62,493 nt of DNA from a virus, in IMG/VR virus record IMGVR_UViG_3300044527_000635, positions 1 through 62,493 of that record; one strand, written 5' to 3'. The first letter of the stretch is position 1, and every line of letters begins with the position of its first letter. The notes below the pieces were generated by a model. The model was not told the DNA's origin. It did not search any database and saw nothing but the letters and a program-made list of their open reading frames with translations. Position numbers and translations under genes: made by a program. Shown here piece by piece: positions 46,301-53,243 of this stretch.

Positions 46301-48908
46301 TGTTCGTAGTGTTGATCTTCGTATCAAGAGTCGAACCAGTGGCAGCTAGGTTAGTGTTCGTAGTGTTGATCTTGGTATCAAGAGTCGAACCAGTGGCAGC
46401 TAGGTTAGTGTTCGTAGTGTTGATCTTGGTATCAAGAGTCGAACCTGTGGCAGCTAGGTTAGTGTTCGTAGTGTTGATCTTCGTATCAAGAGTCGAACCT
46501 GTGGCAGCTAAGTTAACTACCGTAGCGAAGGTACTGTTGGAGTAACCACTCAGAGTGTTGATCTTCGTGTCAAGGACCGAACCAGTTGCAGCTAGGTTCG
46601 TTATCGTCGCGAAGGTCGCATTTGAGTAGCCACTCAGAGTGTTAATCTTAGTATCAAGGACCGAACCAGTTGCGGCAATGTTTCCGCTCAAAGAAGTAAT
46701 CGTTGGGGAAATTATCCCGACAGCGGCCTCTAAAGATCCGTCTGTCTTAATTCTTGAGCTAGATATTCTGTACAAGTTAGCGCTAGCATCGCCACCAAAA
46801 GTTAAACCGTTTGCTGCGCTAGTTGACCCTGCTGTTCCTACGCTAAGTAAAGATAAAGGCGTAAAAGTTCCTATGCCAACATAACCCGATTGAGTAATAC
46901 GCATTCTCTCATCTGTACTAACATTACCTTCATGAGTGTTAAACCCAATGAACTGAGAATTGTATCCTGACGAACTTGATGCTGTATTATAAACTGTCAT
47001 TCCCGCTAGGCCACCGCCATCGATTAAGCCAAATCCTATATTAGATCCTCTATTTACTAGAGCATGAGATGTAAGAAACGTTCTGCGAACGAAGCTGTCT
47101 GCGGTTGTAGAGTTGTAATTAACTTCTATATTCCCTTGTACGGTAAGTTTCCCAATAGGACTTGCCGTACCTATACCAACGTTACCGTTTGTATCAATTC
47201 GAACCCTGTCTGTGTCGTTTGTTCTTAAAGAGAATCCATGATTTGTGACTGAGCCAGCATACACAAGCGAAGTGCCAGTGTTCGCAATCATCCCACCTTG
47301 CACAGTATTTGTTCCTGCTGACACCCGAATGCGAGCATCAGCGCCAGCGGTATCAACGTGCAACAATGTGGCTGGACTTGTTGTACCTATACCAACGTTA
47401 CCATTTGTATCTATTGTTAAACGTTGCGCATTTGATGTATAAAAATAAAGATTATCAGCGAAATAACTTATTATACCGGCACTATTAGTGCTATTTGAAA
47501 ATTTTATAGCAGCAAAAGCAGCAGAAGATGCAATATGTAATTTTTGTTCTGGAGCAGTTGTTCCTATACCAACATTACCACCAGCAGCGATTCTTAGTCT
47601 TTCTGTTCCATTTGTCGTAAATACTAGTGGATACGCTTGTGCAACGCCAAGGTAAGCAAGGCCTGTAGCCACACCATATACATTTGTCGCAGCAGCATTA
47701 TTAAATCCAACTGCACCACCAACTAAAGCCCTAACATCAAAACTTAATTTTACATCAGTTCCTGTCGCGTTTACTGTAGAAATGCTTCCGCCTTCAACTG
47801 CTAACCTTGAAGCTGGCGTAAGTGTCCCTATGCCTACGCTACCACCCGCTTGAATAACCATTCTAGTAGTATCTCCAAGAGCATTATCGTATCCAATAAA
47901 TTGAGCGATATAAGCGGTGGTAGTATCATTTGTAAATACTTTTAATGCTGTAGTAGCTGATGACTGTCTTATATCTAATTTAGCAGCAGGGTTATTTGAA
48001 CCAATTCCCAAACTTCCACCAGTAGCAAATGTAAAAAGTTCATTAAAAGTAGATCCATTATAATAAAAATACTGTAAAGCATGCGGAGAAGTTGATGAGC
48101 TAAGTCTTTTAGATATATGCCAAAATGTTCTAACTCCAGCCATATTAGAACCAAGATTTAAATTAGAATAACCATCTCCAATTGTTTCTGCTCCAAGAGT
48201 TGCTTGAGTATCGTATCCAGAAGAAACAGTAACTATTCCATAATCAACAAGACCATTGCTACCGTTATCTCCAATTTTTGATATTTGTAATTTCGCAGCG
48301 GGGCTTGTTGTGCCTATTCCAACTGCTGTACCTATATCATAAATACTACCTGTAACCAATTGTTTAGTGCCGCTCCAGCGAGGGACGTAGTTGGATACTC
48401 CGACTCCAGAAAGGAAAGTGTTACCTGCGTAACCGCTCAGAGAGTTAATCTTCGTATCAAGAGTCGAACCAGTAGCAGCTAGGTTAAGGATCGTCGCAAA
48501 GTTCGCATTGGAGTAGCCGCTCAAGGTGTTGATCTTCGTATCAAGAGTCGAACCAGTAGCAGCTAGGTTAAGGATCGTAGCAAAGTTCGCATTGGAGTAA
48601 CCACTCAGAGTGTTGATCTTCGTATCAAGGGCAGAATCAGTTGTAGCTAGGTTCGTTATCGTCGCGAAGGTCGCATTAGAGTAACCGCTAAGAGAATTTA
48701 TCCTATTATTTAATAAAGTTCCAGTAGCAGCAATTTGCCCACTTAAAGACGCAAGATCAGCGTTACTTGAATCCGCTTGCCACATTACGCCTGATGACGT
48801 ACAGGCTAAAACTTGACCGGGAGTTCCTAAACTACTGGAATAGTCAAATATAAAACCAGAAATTTGAATTCCTGTCGTCAGAACTTCATCTATAGCAAAT
48901 TGAGCCAT
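43350..48908 (-). CDS. Giant tail fibre 2 with coiled-coil stalk and conserved C-terminal domain
   Basis: This 1852-residue fibre starts MAQFAIDEVLTTGIQISGFI, followed by an anchor with GTPGQVLACTSSGVMWQADS. Two coiled-coil-like stalk sections follow, with repeats of NLAATGSTLDTKIN, interleaved with NVGIGT-type repeats. The C-terminal 110 residues (SFDITHPTVSGKRLAHASLE, GPENGVYFRGRNNNSEIKLP, YWSGLVHDDSITVDLTSIG) form a tip domain widespread in phage fibres, often next to chaperone cleavage domains. No S74 intramolecular chaperone is visible. It opens the fibre unit behind a terminator and promoter-like element. Confidence 0.85.
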   Translation of the reverse strand: MAQFAIDEVLTTGIQISGFIFDYSSSLGTPGQVLACTSSGVMWQADSSNADLASLSGQIAATGTLLNNRINSLSGYSNATFATITNLATTDSALDTKINTLSGYSNANFATILNLAATGSTLDTKINTLSGYSNANFATILNLAATGSTLDTKINSLSGYAGNTFLSGVGVSNYVPRWSGTKQLVTGSIYDIGTAVGIGTTSPAAKLQISKIGDNGSNGLVDYGIVTVSSGYDTQATLGAETIGDGYSNLNLGSNMAGVRTFWHISKRLSSSTSPHALQYFYYNGSTFNELFTFATGGSLGIGSNNPAAKLDIRQSSATTALKVFTNDTTTAYIAQFIGYDNALGDTTRMVIQAGGSVGIGTLTPASRLAVEGGSISTVNATGTDVKLSFDVRALVGGAVGFNNAAATNVYGVATGLAYLGVAQAYPLVFTTNGTERLRIAAGGNVGIGTTAPEQKLHIASSAAFAAIKFSNSTNSAGIISYFADNLYFYTSNAQRLTIDTNGNVGIGTTSPATLLHVDTAGADARIRVSAGTNTVQGGMIANTGTSLVYAGSVTNHGFSLRTNDTDRVRIDTNGNVGIGTASPIGKLTVQGNIEVNYNSTTADSFVRRTFLTSHALVNRGSNIGFGLIDGGGLAGMTVYNTASSSSGYNSQFIGFNTHEGNVSTDERMRITQSGYVGIGTFTPLSLLSVGTAGSTSAANGLTFGGDASANLYRISSSRIKTDGSLEAAVGIISPTITSLSGNIAATGSVLDTKINTLSGYSNATFATITNLAATGSVLDTKINTLSGYSNSTFATVVNLAATGSTLDTKINTTNTNLAATGSTLDTKINTTNTNLAATGSTLDTKINTTNTNLAATGSTLDTKINTTNTNLAATGSTLNARINSLSGYAGSTFLSGQGTANWTSRWNGAKELITGSIYDLGTGIGIGTTSPTSRLTVVQSAGADSVLLDLQSNNDPGIRFGRPTYGSLIRHISDTVDYIAFNCNGASLPSVAATAQVVIDENGNVGIGTTNPAHKLEVYNTANSQTYVRINNQNNGISAYAGVDLQSYGGGWQVRVPASTTFVNPLLFSFNEIERARITSDGKVGIGTASPTTLLSVGGAGSTAAASGITFGADASANLYRESSASIRTDGAFLAAGRIRSLDYIQFNSNLYSNAFTNPIDINVGNVAGNAWLSAIRFNQGGYVGIGTNQPSGKLHIVSSVAGETVLRTDGTNGTLFSVVDDLSDSLMSVNNSAGLPVLEVFADDRVVAGQYGSGDFVLINNKVGIGTSNPANKLSVIGAASIGSNSYNVSAPANGLIVEGSVGIGTTSSSYKLRVYDANNTTPLSIEPGDKAAFRFAGNSTSAYTTTFNINDTALYIGHDSSVRSFNLQTNSTDRLTIKGDGNIGIGITSPLQKLQVDGVVGNPASVGVTQSGIFRISNTTDNAVLDFGIRAGGLGAWIQSTDETSLAANYPLLLNPNGGNVGIGTTNPTGKLSVDSFGANAFNVCDSFSSNVRVTVATVNTAGFTYGLIQTYQHNTNTAGVSPLNIQPFGGNVGIGTSVPTGLLNVTRNSNTAQPIAFFKELFGSPAATNILLLERGNNLSAANQTTSNAGLRIRDHSSDYSLSIEDHNSNVNFAISGSKVLVGSRGTNSLLNVGGAGSALAASGLTFGGDAEANLYRSAEDTIKTDGSLIVAGNVTAANLVSGNGTANFITKWNGTKSIANSQIFDDGTYVGINTAVNTTYRLQVIGSFAATTKSFDITHPTVSGKRLAHASLEGPENGVYFRGRNNNSEIKLPHYWSGLVHDDSITVDLTSIGKRKDGKVRDYSVDQIGDNKVYIYTDSDDNIYNYYYTIFAERKDVSKLVTERYTE
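46315..46530 (+). repeat. Four 54-bp tandem repeats in fibre 2
   Basis: Units start at 46315, 46369, 46423 and 46477, differ at only a few positions and keep the reading frame. Each encodes the 18-residue unit DTKINTTNTNLAATGSTL of a coiled-coil stalk. The fourth unit diverges after about 46510, and a partial unit lies upstream. Confidence 0.9.
48448..48699 (+). repeat. Three 84-bp tandem repeats in fibre 2
   Basis: Units start at 48448, 48532 and 48616. The first two are nearly identical and the third is diverged. Each encodes 28 residues (LSGYSNANFATILNLAATGS plus TLDTKINT) of the N-terminal stalk. Related units recur near 46540-46680. Confidence 0.88.
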
Positions 48909-48927
48909 TTGTAAACCTTAAACCTTA

Positions 48928-48941
48928 TTATTAATTACACA
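48928..48941 (-). promoter_or_regulatory. Putative late promoter element before fibre unit
   Basis: The minus strand reads TGTGTAATTAATAA directly after the terminator's U-tract, followed by AAGGTTTAAGG and then the ATG of fibre 2 at 48908. It probably drives the adhesin block. Confidence 0.5.
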
Positions 48942-48981
48942 AAAAAATCTCTAGCCCCCTAAAAATCGAGAGCTAAAGATT
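48940..48981 (-). terminator. Putative terminator after the small genes downstream of the capsid genes
   Basis: On the minus strand AATCTTTAGC and GCTAGAGATT arms pair over 10 bp with one G-U pair around a 16-base loop, followed by a run of T residues. The loop is larger than usual, so this is weaker than the other terminators. Confidence 0.6.
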
Positions 48982-49010
48982 GCGTTTTTAAGATTGCTAT
49001 CTAATTTAAA

Positions 49011-49235
49011 TTAGAGTTGCATCTTCGGGAATGGAGGAATCTCTGGAGCCGTCGCTGAATTGACTACGCTTTGAAGAGCCGCAGTACACTTGTCAAGGTA
49101 TACATGCTCATCGTAACTCAATCGACTCTGACGAGCTAGACCTACAAAAGTGTTTAAGGCAATTTGTGCGGTAGGATCTGGCAGGTCTTTAACGGATGGA
49201 GGTTGCTGGGGTGGCTGTTGATTGGTCTGTTCCAT
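49011..49235 (-). CDS. Small hypothetical protein with Pro/Gln-rich N-terminus
   Basis: The protein has 74 residues. An N-terminal QQPPQQPP stretch is followed by a helical segment (TAQIALNTFVGLARQSRLSY) and a Pro-rich end (APEIPPFPKMQL). Such proteins occur downstream of capsid genes in large phages, but I recognise no function. It is followed by a hairpin terminator and lies 7 bp after the stop of the 117-residue gene. Confidence 0.5.
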   Translation of the reverse strand: MEQTNQQPPQQPPSVKDLPDPTAQIALNTFVGLARQSRLSYDEHVYLDKCTAALQSVVNSATAPEIPPFPKMQL

Positions 49236-49242
49236 ATATTTA

Positions 49243-49596
49243 TTATCTTCCTTCGGCTAAAATTTTCTTTGCAATATCAGAGACGTTATTGTCACTGACT
49301 CTTTGATTTCCGGCTACTTTTAGATAAGAATTATTGTGTCTGCGAAATTCATTCAATAATCGCTCTCTCAACATCTTCATATTATCTACAGGGATAAGGC
49401 TCATTTTAAGGGCATGATTTTGGAGATCGCTTTTAGTCATGGCATTCAACTGACTCCAATATTCGTCTTCATTAAAAGTCCCGTATTTATCTGATCCAGA
49501 ATCGCCAAGAATTTGATCGAGAGTTTGGTACTGCTTCTCTTCAATCTTGGCATGAGTTTGATTTAGATCTTCTAGAGCTTGCTTCTTTTTAGCCAT
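49243..49596 (-). CDS. Small helical virion-region protein
   Basis: This 117-residue, highly charged, helical protein contains EKQYQTLDQILGDSGSDKYG and a SAP-like helical segment (MTKSDLQNHALKMSLIPVDN, then LRERLLNEFRRHN). The K-x-DL-x-x-x-A motif suggests a SAP/HeH-type nucleic-acid-binding or packing motif; this is tentative. It lies downstream of the major capsid gene behind a strong terminator, without an obvious GTGTAAT element. The upstream TATATATATTAGAATATG may hold another promoter or a ribosome-recruiting AT tract. Confidence 0.5.
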   Translation of the reverse strand: MAKKKQALEDLNQTHAKIEEKQYQTLDQILGDSGSDKYGTFNEDEYWSQLNAMTKSDLQNHALKMSLIPVDNMKMLRERLLNEFRRHNNSYLKVAGNQRVSDNNVSDIAKKILAEGR

Positions 49597-49632
49597 ACCA
49601 TATTCTAATATATATAAAGGAAAATATAAAAT

Positions 49633-49663
49633 AAAAAACCCCAGAGGGGTTACCTCTGGGGCT
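49633..49663 (-). terminator. Intrinsic terminator after major capsid protein
   Basis: The minus strand has perfect 9-bp arms CCCCAGAGG and CCTCTGGGG around a 5-base loop, followed by TTTTTTAT. It is the strongest hairpin seen and ends the capsid unit. Confidence 0.93.
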
Positions 49664-49683
49664 AAAACTAAGAGAGTTTTTAA

Positions 49684-50829
49684 TTAGTTGGTGATAACAC
49701 CACCGACAGCGCGAGCATCGACGCAAACGCGACCTTCCTCTAGGAATCCGTAGAAGCCAGTCTTCTCTGCGCGAGAGATGAATTGGTCATCAGGGAGAAC
49801 AGTGAGTTGTCCACCGCTCTCAGCGTTTGTAGCAACTGGACGGACGAAGGCCTCACGGCTCAAATCAAGACCAATTGAGAGGTCATGAGAAGCAGTGGCG
49901 AAGGTGACAGCATTTGCACCATTGATGTCAGGATAAGTGGTTACGTCAAATGAATCAAATAGAGTGTTATACTTTTGGTTCTTACCAAGTTCGATTAGCT
50001 CGATAATGTTGATACCGAACAAGCTCTCCATCCCGCCGCCTCTATACAACTCAGTGCGAACATCTTCAGACAATTGAGTTTGAGTAGTAGAAGAGGTTGC
50101 AAAGATAGGATTAAATGAGAAAGCGCGAATCTTAGCCTTAATTTCTGGGCTAATAAAGAGGTCAGTCAACCCGCGAGCAGAGGCATCAGAAGGAGTACCA
50201 CCAGCAAATGAAACATTAATTCTCTTAAAGCGGAGAATCAAGTCATTCAAGCAGCCTAGATCAAAAGCTCTTGCGCCACCAACTGGAGCGATAAGATGCT
50301 TCAAAGCTCCAGAGGCTGAAAAAGAAGCTGAACGACCATTCAAGGTAGCAGCAGCGCCGAGAGCCTTCAAGATAACAGCCCAAGCATTGCGCTCTTGCTT
50401 AATAAGAACCTCTTGAGCCATACGATCCAAAGCTCCACTAACTACGTCAAGACGAGCCTTACGAGCATACTTCTTATTGAAAGAGACAGCAGAGTCAAGA
50501 CGGTAGGTGGCGAGCTTCAACTCTTGAACTGGTTGATCCATGTAGTTGGAGGGTAGACCACCAGCGACATTTTGAGCCCAGACGGAAACTAGGCCAGCGG
50601 CCTCGTTGTAATAAAGATCAAGAGGATAAGAAGGACTATCGTCTTCGTTAAACTCCATGTCTTTGTAAATCATGCTGGCAGTACCAGCTTGAGCGAGGAC
50701 CTTTTGGATAACTGGTCCTACGAAAGCGGCCAAGGCTTCCATAGCTTCAGCAGCCTCAACTACATTGCGAGAACCAACCTTCTTGATTAGCTCTACTTGT
50801 TCTGGCGTATTTTTTAATTTAAGTCTCAT
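49684..50829 (-). CDS. Major capsid protein (HK97 fold)
   Basis: The protein has 381 residues. Its placement after protease and decoration genes, its size and segments such as YPLDLYYNEAAGLVSVWAQN, FNKKYARKARLDVVSGALDR, NAWAVILKALGAAATLNGRS, LTDLFISPEIKAKIRAF and FISRAEKTGFYGFLEEGRVC fit an HK97-type capsid subunit of a large phage. No long scaffold-like N-terminal arm is present, in agreement with a separate scaffold in the protease gene. Codons are richer in G and C than in the neighbours, as expected for the most abundant virion protein. A strong terminator follows. Confidence 0.8.
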   Translation of the reverse strand: MRLKLKNTPEQVELIKKVGSRNVVEAAEAMEALAAFVGPVIQKVLAQAGTASMIYKDMEFNEDDSPSYPLDLYYNEAAGLVSVWAQNVAGGLPSNYMDQPVQELKLATYRLDSAVSFNKKYARKARLDVVSGALDRMAQEVLIKQERNAWAVILKALGAAATLNGRSASFSASGALKHLIAPVGGARAFDLGCLNDLILRFKRINVSFAGGTPSDASARGLTDLFISPEIKAKIRAFSFNPIFATSSTTQTQLSEDVRTELYRGGGMESLFGINIIELIELGKNQKYNTLFDSFDVTTYPDINGANAVTFATASHDLSIGLDLSREAFVRPVATNAESGGQLTVLPDDQFISRAEKTGFYGFLEEGRVCVDARAVGGVITN

Positions 50830-50865
50830 ATTATAATTAATTAATTGGTTAGGTTAGTGGTTATA

Positions 50866-51429
50866 TTATAGGTCGAGGTTCAATAGTGCATAACCATCAT
50901 CGTCAGCAGAACCTAGATAAGTTCCAACTTTGACATAAGAACCGTGAATAGAAGCATTTGACTCTAGTTCTCCGAGAGTATTAATAAAGGCATTATTACC
51001 AGCGGTAGCGCCAGTAGCATAAGCCAAGATAATACCGCGCTTGAGAACTGGTACAGTTTGTCCAGAGACAACAGCACTCAATTCAGCAGCCTTACGAGGA
51101 TTGAAGATCAACTTCTCGCCGTTTTCGTCAGTTTCGCGAACGTCATTAAGGAGCAATCCAATGACCTTGTTAGCATCGCCAGTACCAGCAGTGGTAACGC
51201 GAGCGGTGGTAGAGTAACGATCAGAAACGACGTTAGAGTATGAAGCGCCAACGGAGGTAGCTGATGTGATATTTAAACTATCATCAGAGTTTTTCCAGCC
51301 ATTGCCGAGGACTTTAACGAAAGTTCCTTTGTTTACAGTTTCGAGATCGAAAGCGAACATGTTGATAACTTCATGCTCACCATAACCGCGAAATGGTTTA
51401 ATTAATCTTTTAGTAGATGAATATGCCAT
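50866..51429 (-). CDS. Putative capsid decoration protein
   Basis: This 187-residue, beta-rich protein contains EVINMFAFDLETVNKGTFVK, ARVTTAGTGDANKVIGLLLN, SAVVSGQTVPVLKRGIILAY and SIHGSYVKVGTYLGSADDDG. The position between prohead protease and major capsid protein, the size and the beta-barrel pattern fit a lambda gpD or DUF2190-type head decoration protein. GC-rich codons like those of the capsid gene suggest high expression. A further start is unlikely because AATATATAGGAAAAC just upstream gives an AGGA site. Confidence 0.6.
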   Translation of the reverse strand: MAYSSTKRLIKPFRGYGEHEVINMFAFDLETVNKGTFVKVLGNGWKNSDDSLNITSATSVGASYSNVVSDRYSTTARVTTAGTGDANKVIGLLLNDVRETDENGEKLIFNPRKAAELSAVVSGQTVPVLKRGIILAYATGATAGNNAFINTLGELESNASIHGSYVKVGTYLGSADDDGYALLNLDL

Positions 51430-51458
51430 AGTGTTTTCCTATATATTTATTTGTTTGT

Positions 51459-52109
51459 TTATTTTGTAATAACGAAGCCTTCGTCATTAAAAGCTGATTG
51501 GTATTTTTGCTTAACAGTCTTTGATGGATTAACCATGCCAGCAGTGATTTGATCAGCTTGCTGAGTTCCATTGTTAATAGCGTCATCAACGACAGTAGCA
51601 TTTTCTGTAGAGGCTACAGTTTCTTTGACTTCAGAAGAGGCGACTTGTTTAGTGTCTTCTTTTGGAGTTTTTGAAGCTTTGTAAGCCTTATTCTTTTCCT
51701 TCATTAGGACGCCCATTTTCTTTTGGTAGGCGGAGAAAGAAGTTTCATCTAAATCTCTGATATCGTTAGCAATTACTTCTCTGTCTTCGGTATCAAGATC
51801 GTACTCTTCATCAAGCGCAGCCATTCTGGAAGAGAATACTTCTTGCTTCTCCTTGGAAGATTTTTCTTGTTGTAGAGCTTCTAAAGATTGCTTGAGAGAC
51901 TCAAGCTCCTTCTTTAGGTTTTCAGAATCAGAAGAGAGACTAGCGAACTTCTCTTCAGCGTCCTTGATTGCATCTTCTTTAGCTTTTTGTTCAGCAGCGA
52001 ATTTCTCAGAGGCATCTTTGAGTTGCTCTCCAATAAAGTCCCTGATGGAAGAAGCGGTTGCCTCTTTAAGCAACTCATCAGTAATTTGAGATAATTCAGA
52101 TATTTTCAT
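51459..52109 (-). CDS. Possible internally started scaffold protein
   Basis: Within the protease/scaffold gene the ATG for M274 (MKISELSQITDELLKEATAS) is preceded by the purine-rich GAAAGAAAGAAT and starts exactly where the coiled-coil scaffold begins. Initiation there would give 216 residues, similar to Nu3 inside lambda gene C. Lambda supplies the precedent; that it happens here is an inference. Confidence 0.4.
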   Translation of the reverse strand: MKISELSQITDELLKEATASSIRDFIGEQLKDASEKFAAEQKAKEDAIKDAEEKFASLSSDSENLKKELESLKQSLEALQQEKSSKEKQEVFSSRMAALDEEYDLDTEDREVIANDIRDLDETSFSAYQKKMGVLMKEKNKAYKASKTPKEDTKQVASSEVKETVASTENATVVDDAINNGTQQADQITAGMVNPSKTVKQKYQSAFNDEGFVITK

Positions 52110-52928
52110 ATTCTTTCTTTCGATAATTACATTAGATTCTAACGTTTGTGAAATTTCTTCCGCTTTTTGCTCTACAATTTGTTCAGATTCTTGTTTTCTG
52201 ACGCTAACACCGATAACATCAGCAGCGGGACTTGCTGTTAAACCAACCCCAAGAGGCAGCACTCGGCCTTTAATTTTACGGTAAATTAATTGATTTTCAT
52301 TCAGTCTTCCGCTGCCACCAAAGCCGGTTAACTTTCCTTTGATCTTTTCAATCTCTTCTTTGTCAGAAATGATTGTAGCATTTTCAATATTCTTTTCAGA
52401 TCCCTCTAATACCGCTACTTCAAAATCATTATAACCCAATTCCCAAGAGGCGCTGACCTTCATGTAGTTGTTAGAAGTAGGGTCATTTGATTCTTCGATA
52501 GTATTGGCAAGGTCTTTGTTCACAATCTTCCAAACCACACCGCCAAGGGTGATATTGTATGGTTCTTTTTTGTCTTTGACTTGCTCTTCGGTAAGTGGGG
52601 CATCAGTCCCAAACTCAGAAAATCCTGCTGACAAGATAACGCCAACTATATTAGCGCGATTGTGTTCAATATTGATTGGCTTATTGATGAAATTTTTATA
52701 CATCTCAGAAGCAATAGCAGAATCAACTACATCACCATTTTTATTAACACGATTTACGACACAAGCATTAAATGCAATTGGCAAAAGATCCATATTAGAC
52801 TCAGCATTAACGTTAGGAATAAAATTCCCCACATCAATAAGACTGGCTAATGATAAATACTTATCTTTTTCCTCAGAAACCAATGGTCTGATTGAAGAAC
52901 TAAATGTTGTAGAGAATTCAAATTTCAT
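51459..52928 (-). CDS. Prohead protease fused to scaffold
   Basis: The protein has 489 residues. The N-terminal 240 are a prohead-protease-like domain: NKPINIEHNRANIVGVILSA with H89 as candidate catalytic histidine, and MKVSASWELGY with S159 or S161 as candidate nucleophile. From about 275 the protein becomes a charged coiled coil (DAEEKFASLSSDSENLKKEL), then a disordered Thr/Lys/Glu section, and ends NPSKTVKQKYQSAFNDEGFV. That is a typical scaffold with a capsid-binding tail. Scaffold is normally cut by the protease during maturation. An internal ATG at 52109 could yield the scaffold alone. Confidence 0.8.
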   Translation of the reverse strand: MKFEFSTTFSSSIRPLVSEEKDKYLSLASLIDVGNFIPNVNAESNMDLLPIAFNACVVNRVNKNGDVVDSAIASEMYKNFINKPINIEHNRANIVGVILSAGFSEFGTDAPLTEEQVKDKKEPYNITLGGVVWKIVNKDLANTIEESNDPTSNNYMKVSASWELGYNDFEVAVLEGSEKNIENATIISDKEEIEKIKGKLTGFGGSGRLNENQLIYRKIKGRVLPLGVGLTASPAADVIGVSVRKQESEQIVEQKAEEISQTLESNVIIERKNMKISELSQITDELLKEATASSIRDFIGEQLKDASEKFAAEQKAKEDAIKDAEEKFASLSSDSENLKKELESLKQSLEALQQEKSSKEKQEVFSSRMAALDEEYDLDTEDREVIANDIRDLDETSFSAYQKKMGVLMKEKNKAYKASKTPKEDTKQVASSEVKETVASTENATVVDDAINNGTQQADQITAGMVNPSKTVKQKYQSAFNDEGFVITK

Positions 52929-52929
52929 A

Positions 52930-53232
52930 TTATTCTAGGAAATAATTAATACTGCCGATTGAGTTAGCGGGAACGATGGCAACGCCCGAAAAATCAGGAA
53001 CGTCTATAGGCACAGAAAAGTTGCAGTTTCCTTGAGCAATATAAGCCAAAATACTGCCAGTAGTTGTGGCACCTGCATTTAACAAGGTGATAGCGTTGTT
53101 AGTTGCTACTACATCAGTGATAAAGATTCTTGAATTTCCACTATTAGGAGGTTGAATGACTACACCAGAAGTAGTGAAATTAGCTATGAGGCCATTTACC
53201 GCAGCTACGCCATGTTGAATAAAAGATTTCAT
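52930..53232 (-). CDS. Small beta-rich capsid-region protein
   Basis: This 100-residue protein (MKSFIQHGVAAVNGLIANFT) is made of short beta strands with Gly/Thr turns (NAITLLNAGATTTGSILAYI, FSGVAIVPANSIGSINYFLE). It has no catalytic motif. The size, beta content and position among the capsid genes suggest a minor decoration or cement protein. It lies 1 bp before the protease gene and 11 bp after the preceding stop, so it is part of the same unit. Confidence 0.5.
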   Translation of the reverse strand: MKSFIQHGVAAVNGLIANFTTSGVVIQPPNSGNSRIFITDVVATNNAITLLNAGATTTGSILAYIAQGNCNFSVPIDVPDFSGVAIVPANSIGSINYFLE

Positions 53233-53243
53233 TGTTTTATATA

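Noticed and set aside
46300-46545. Repetitive 81-codon frame on the plus strand
   Set aside because: It is the antisense reading of the 54-bp repeats; 54 is a multiple of three, so all frames stay open.
30128-48908. Diversity-generating retroelement acting on an adhesin
   Set aside because: No reverse transcriptase gene or template repeat is visible, and the repeats lack adenine-directed changes.
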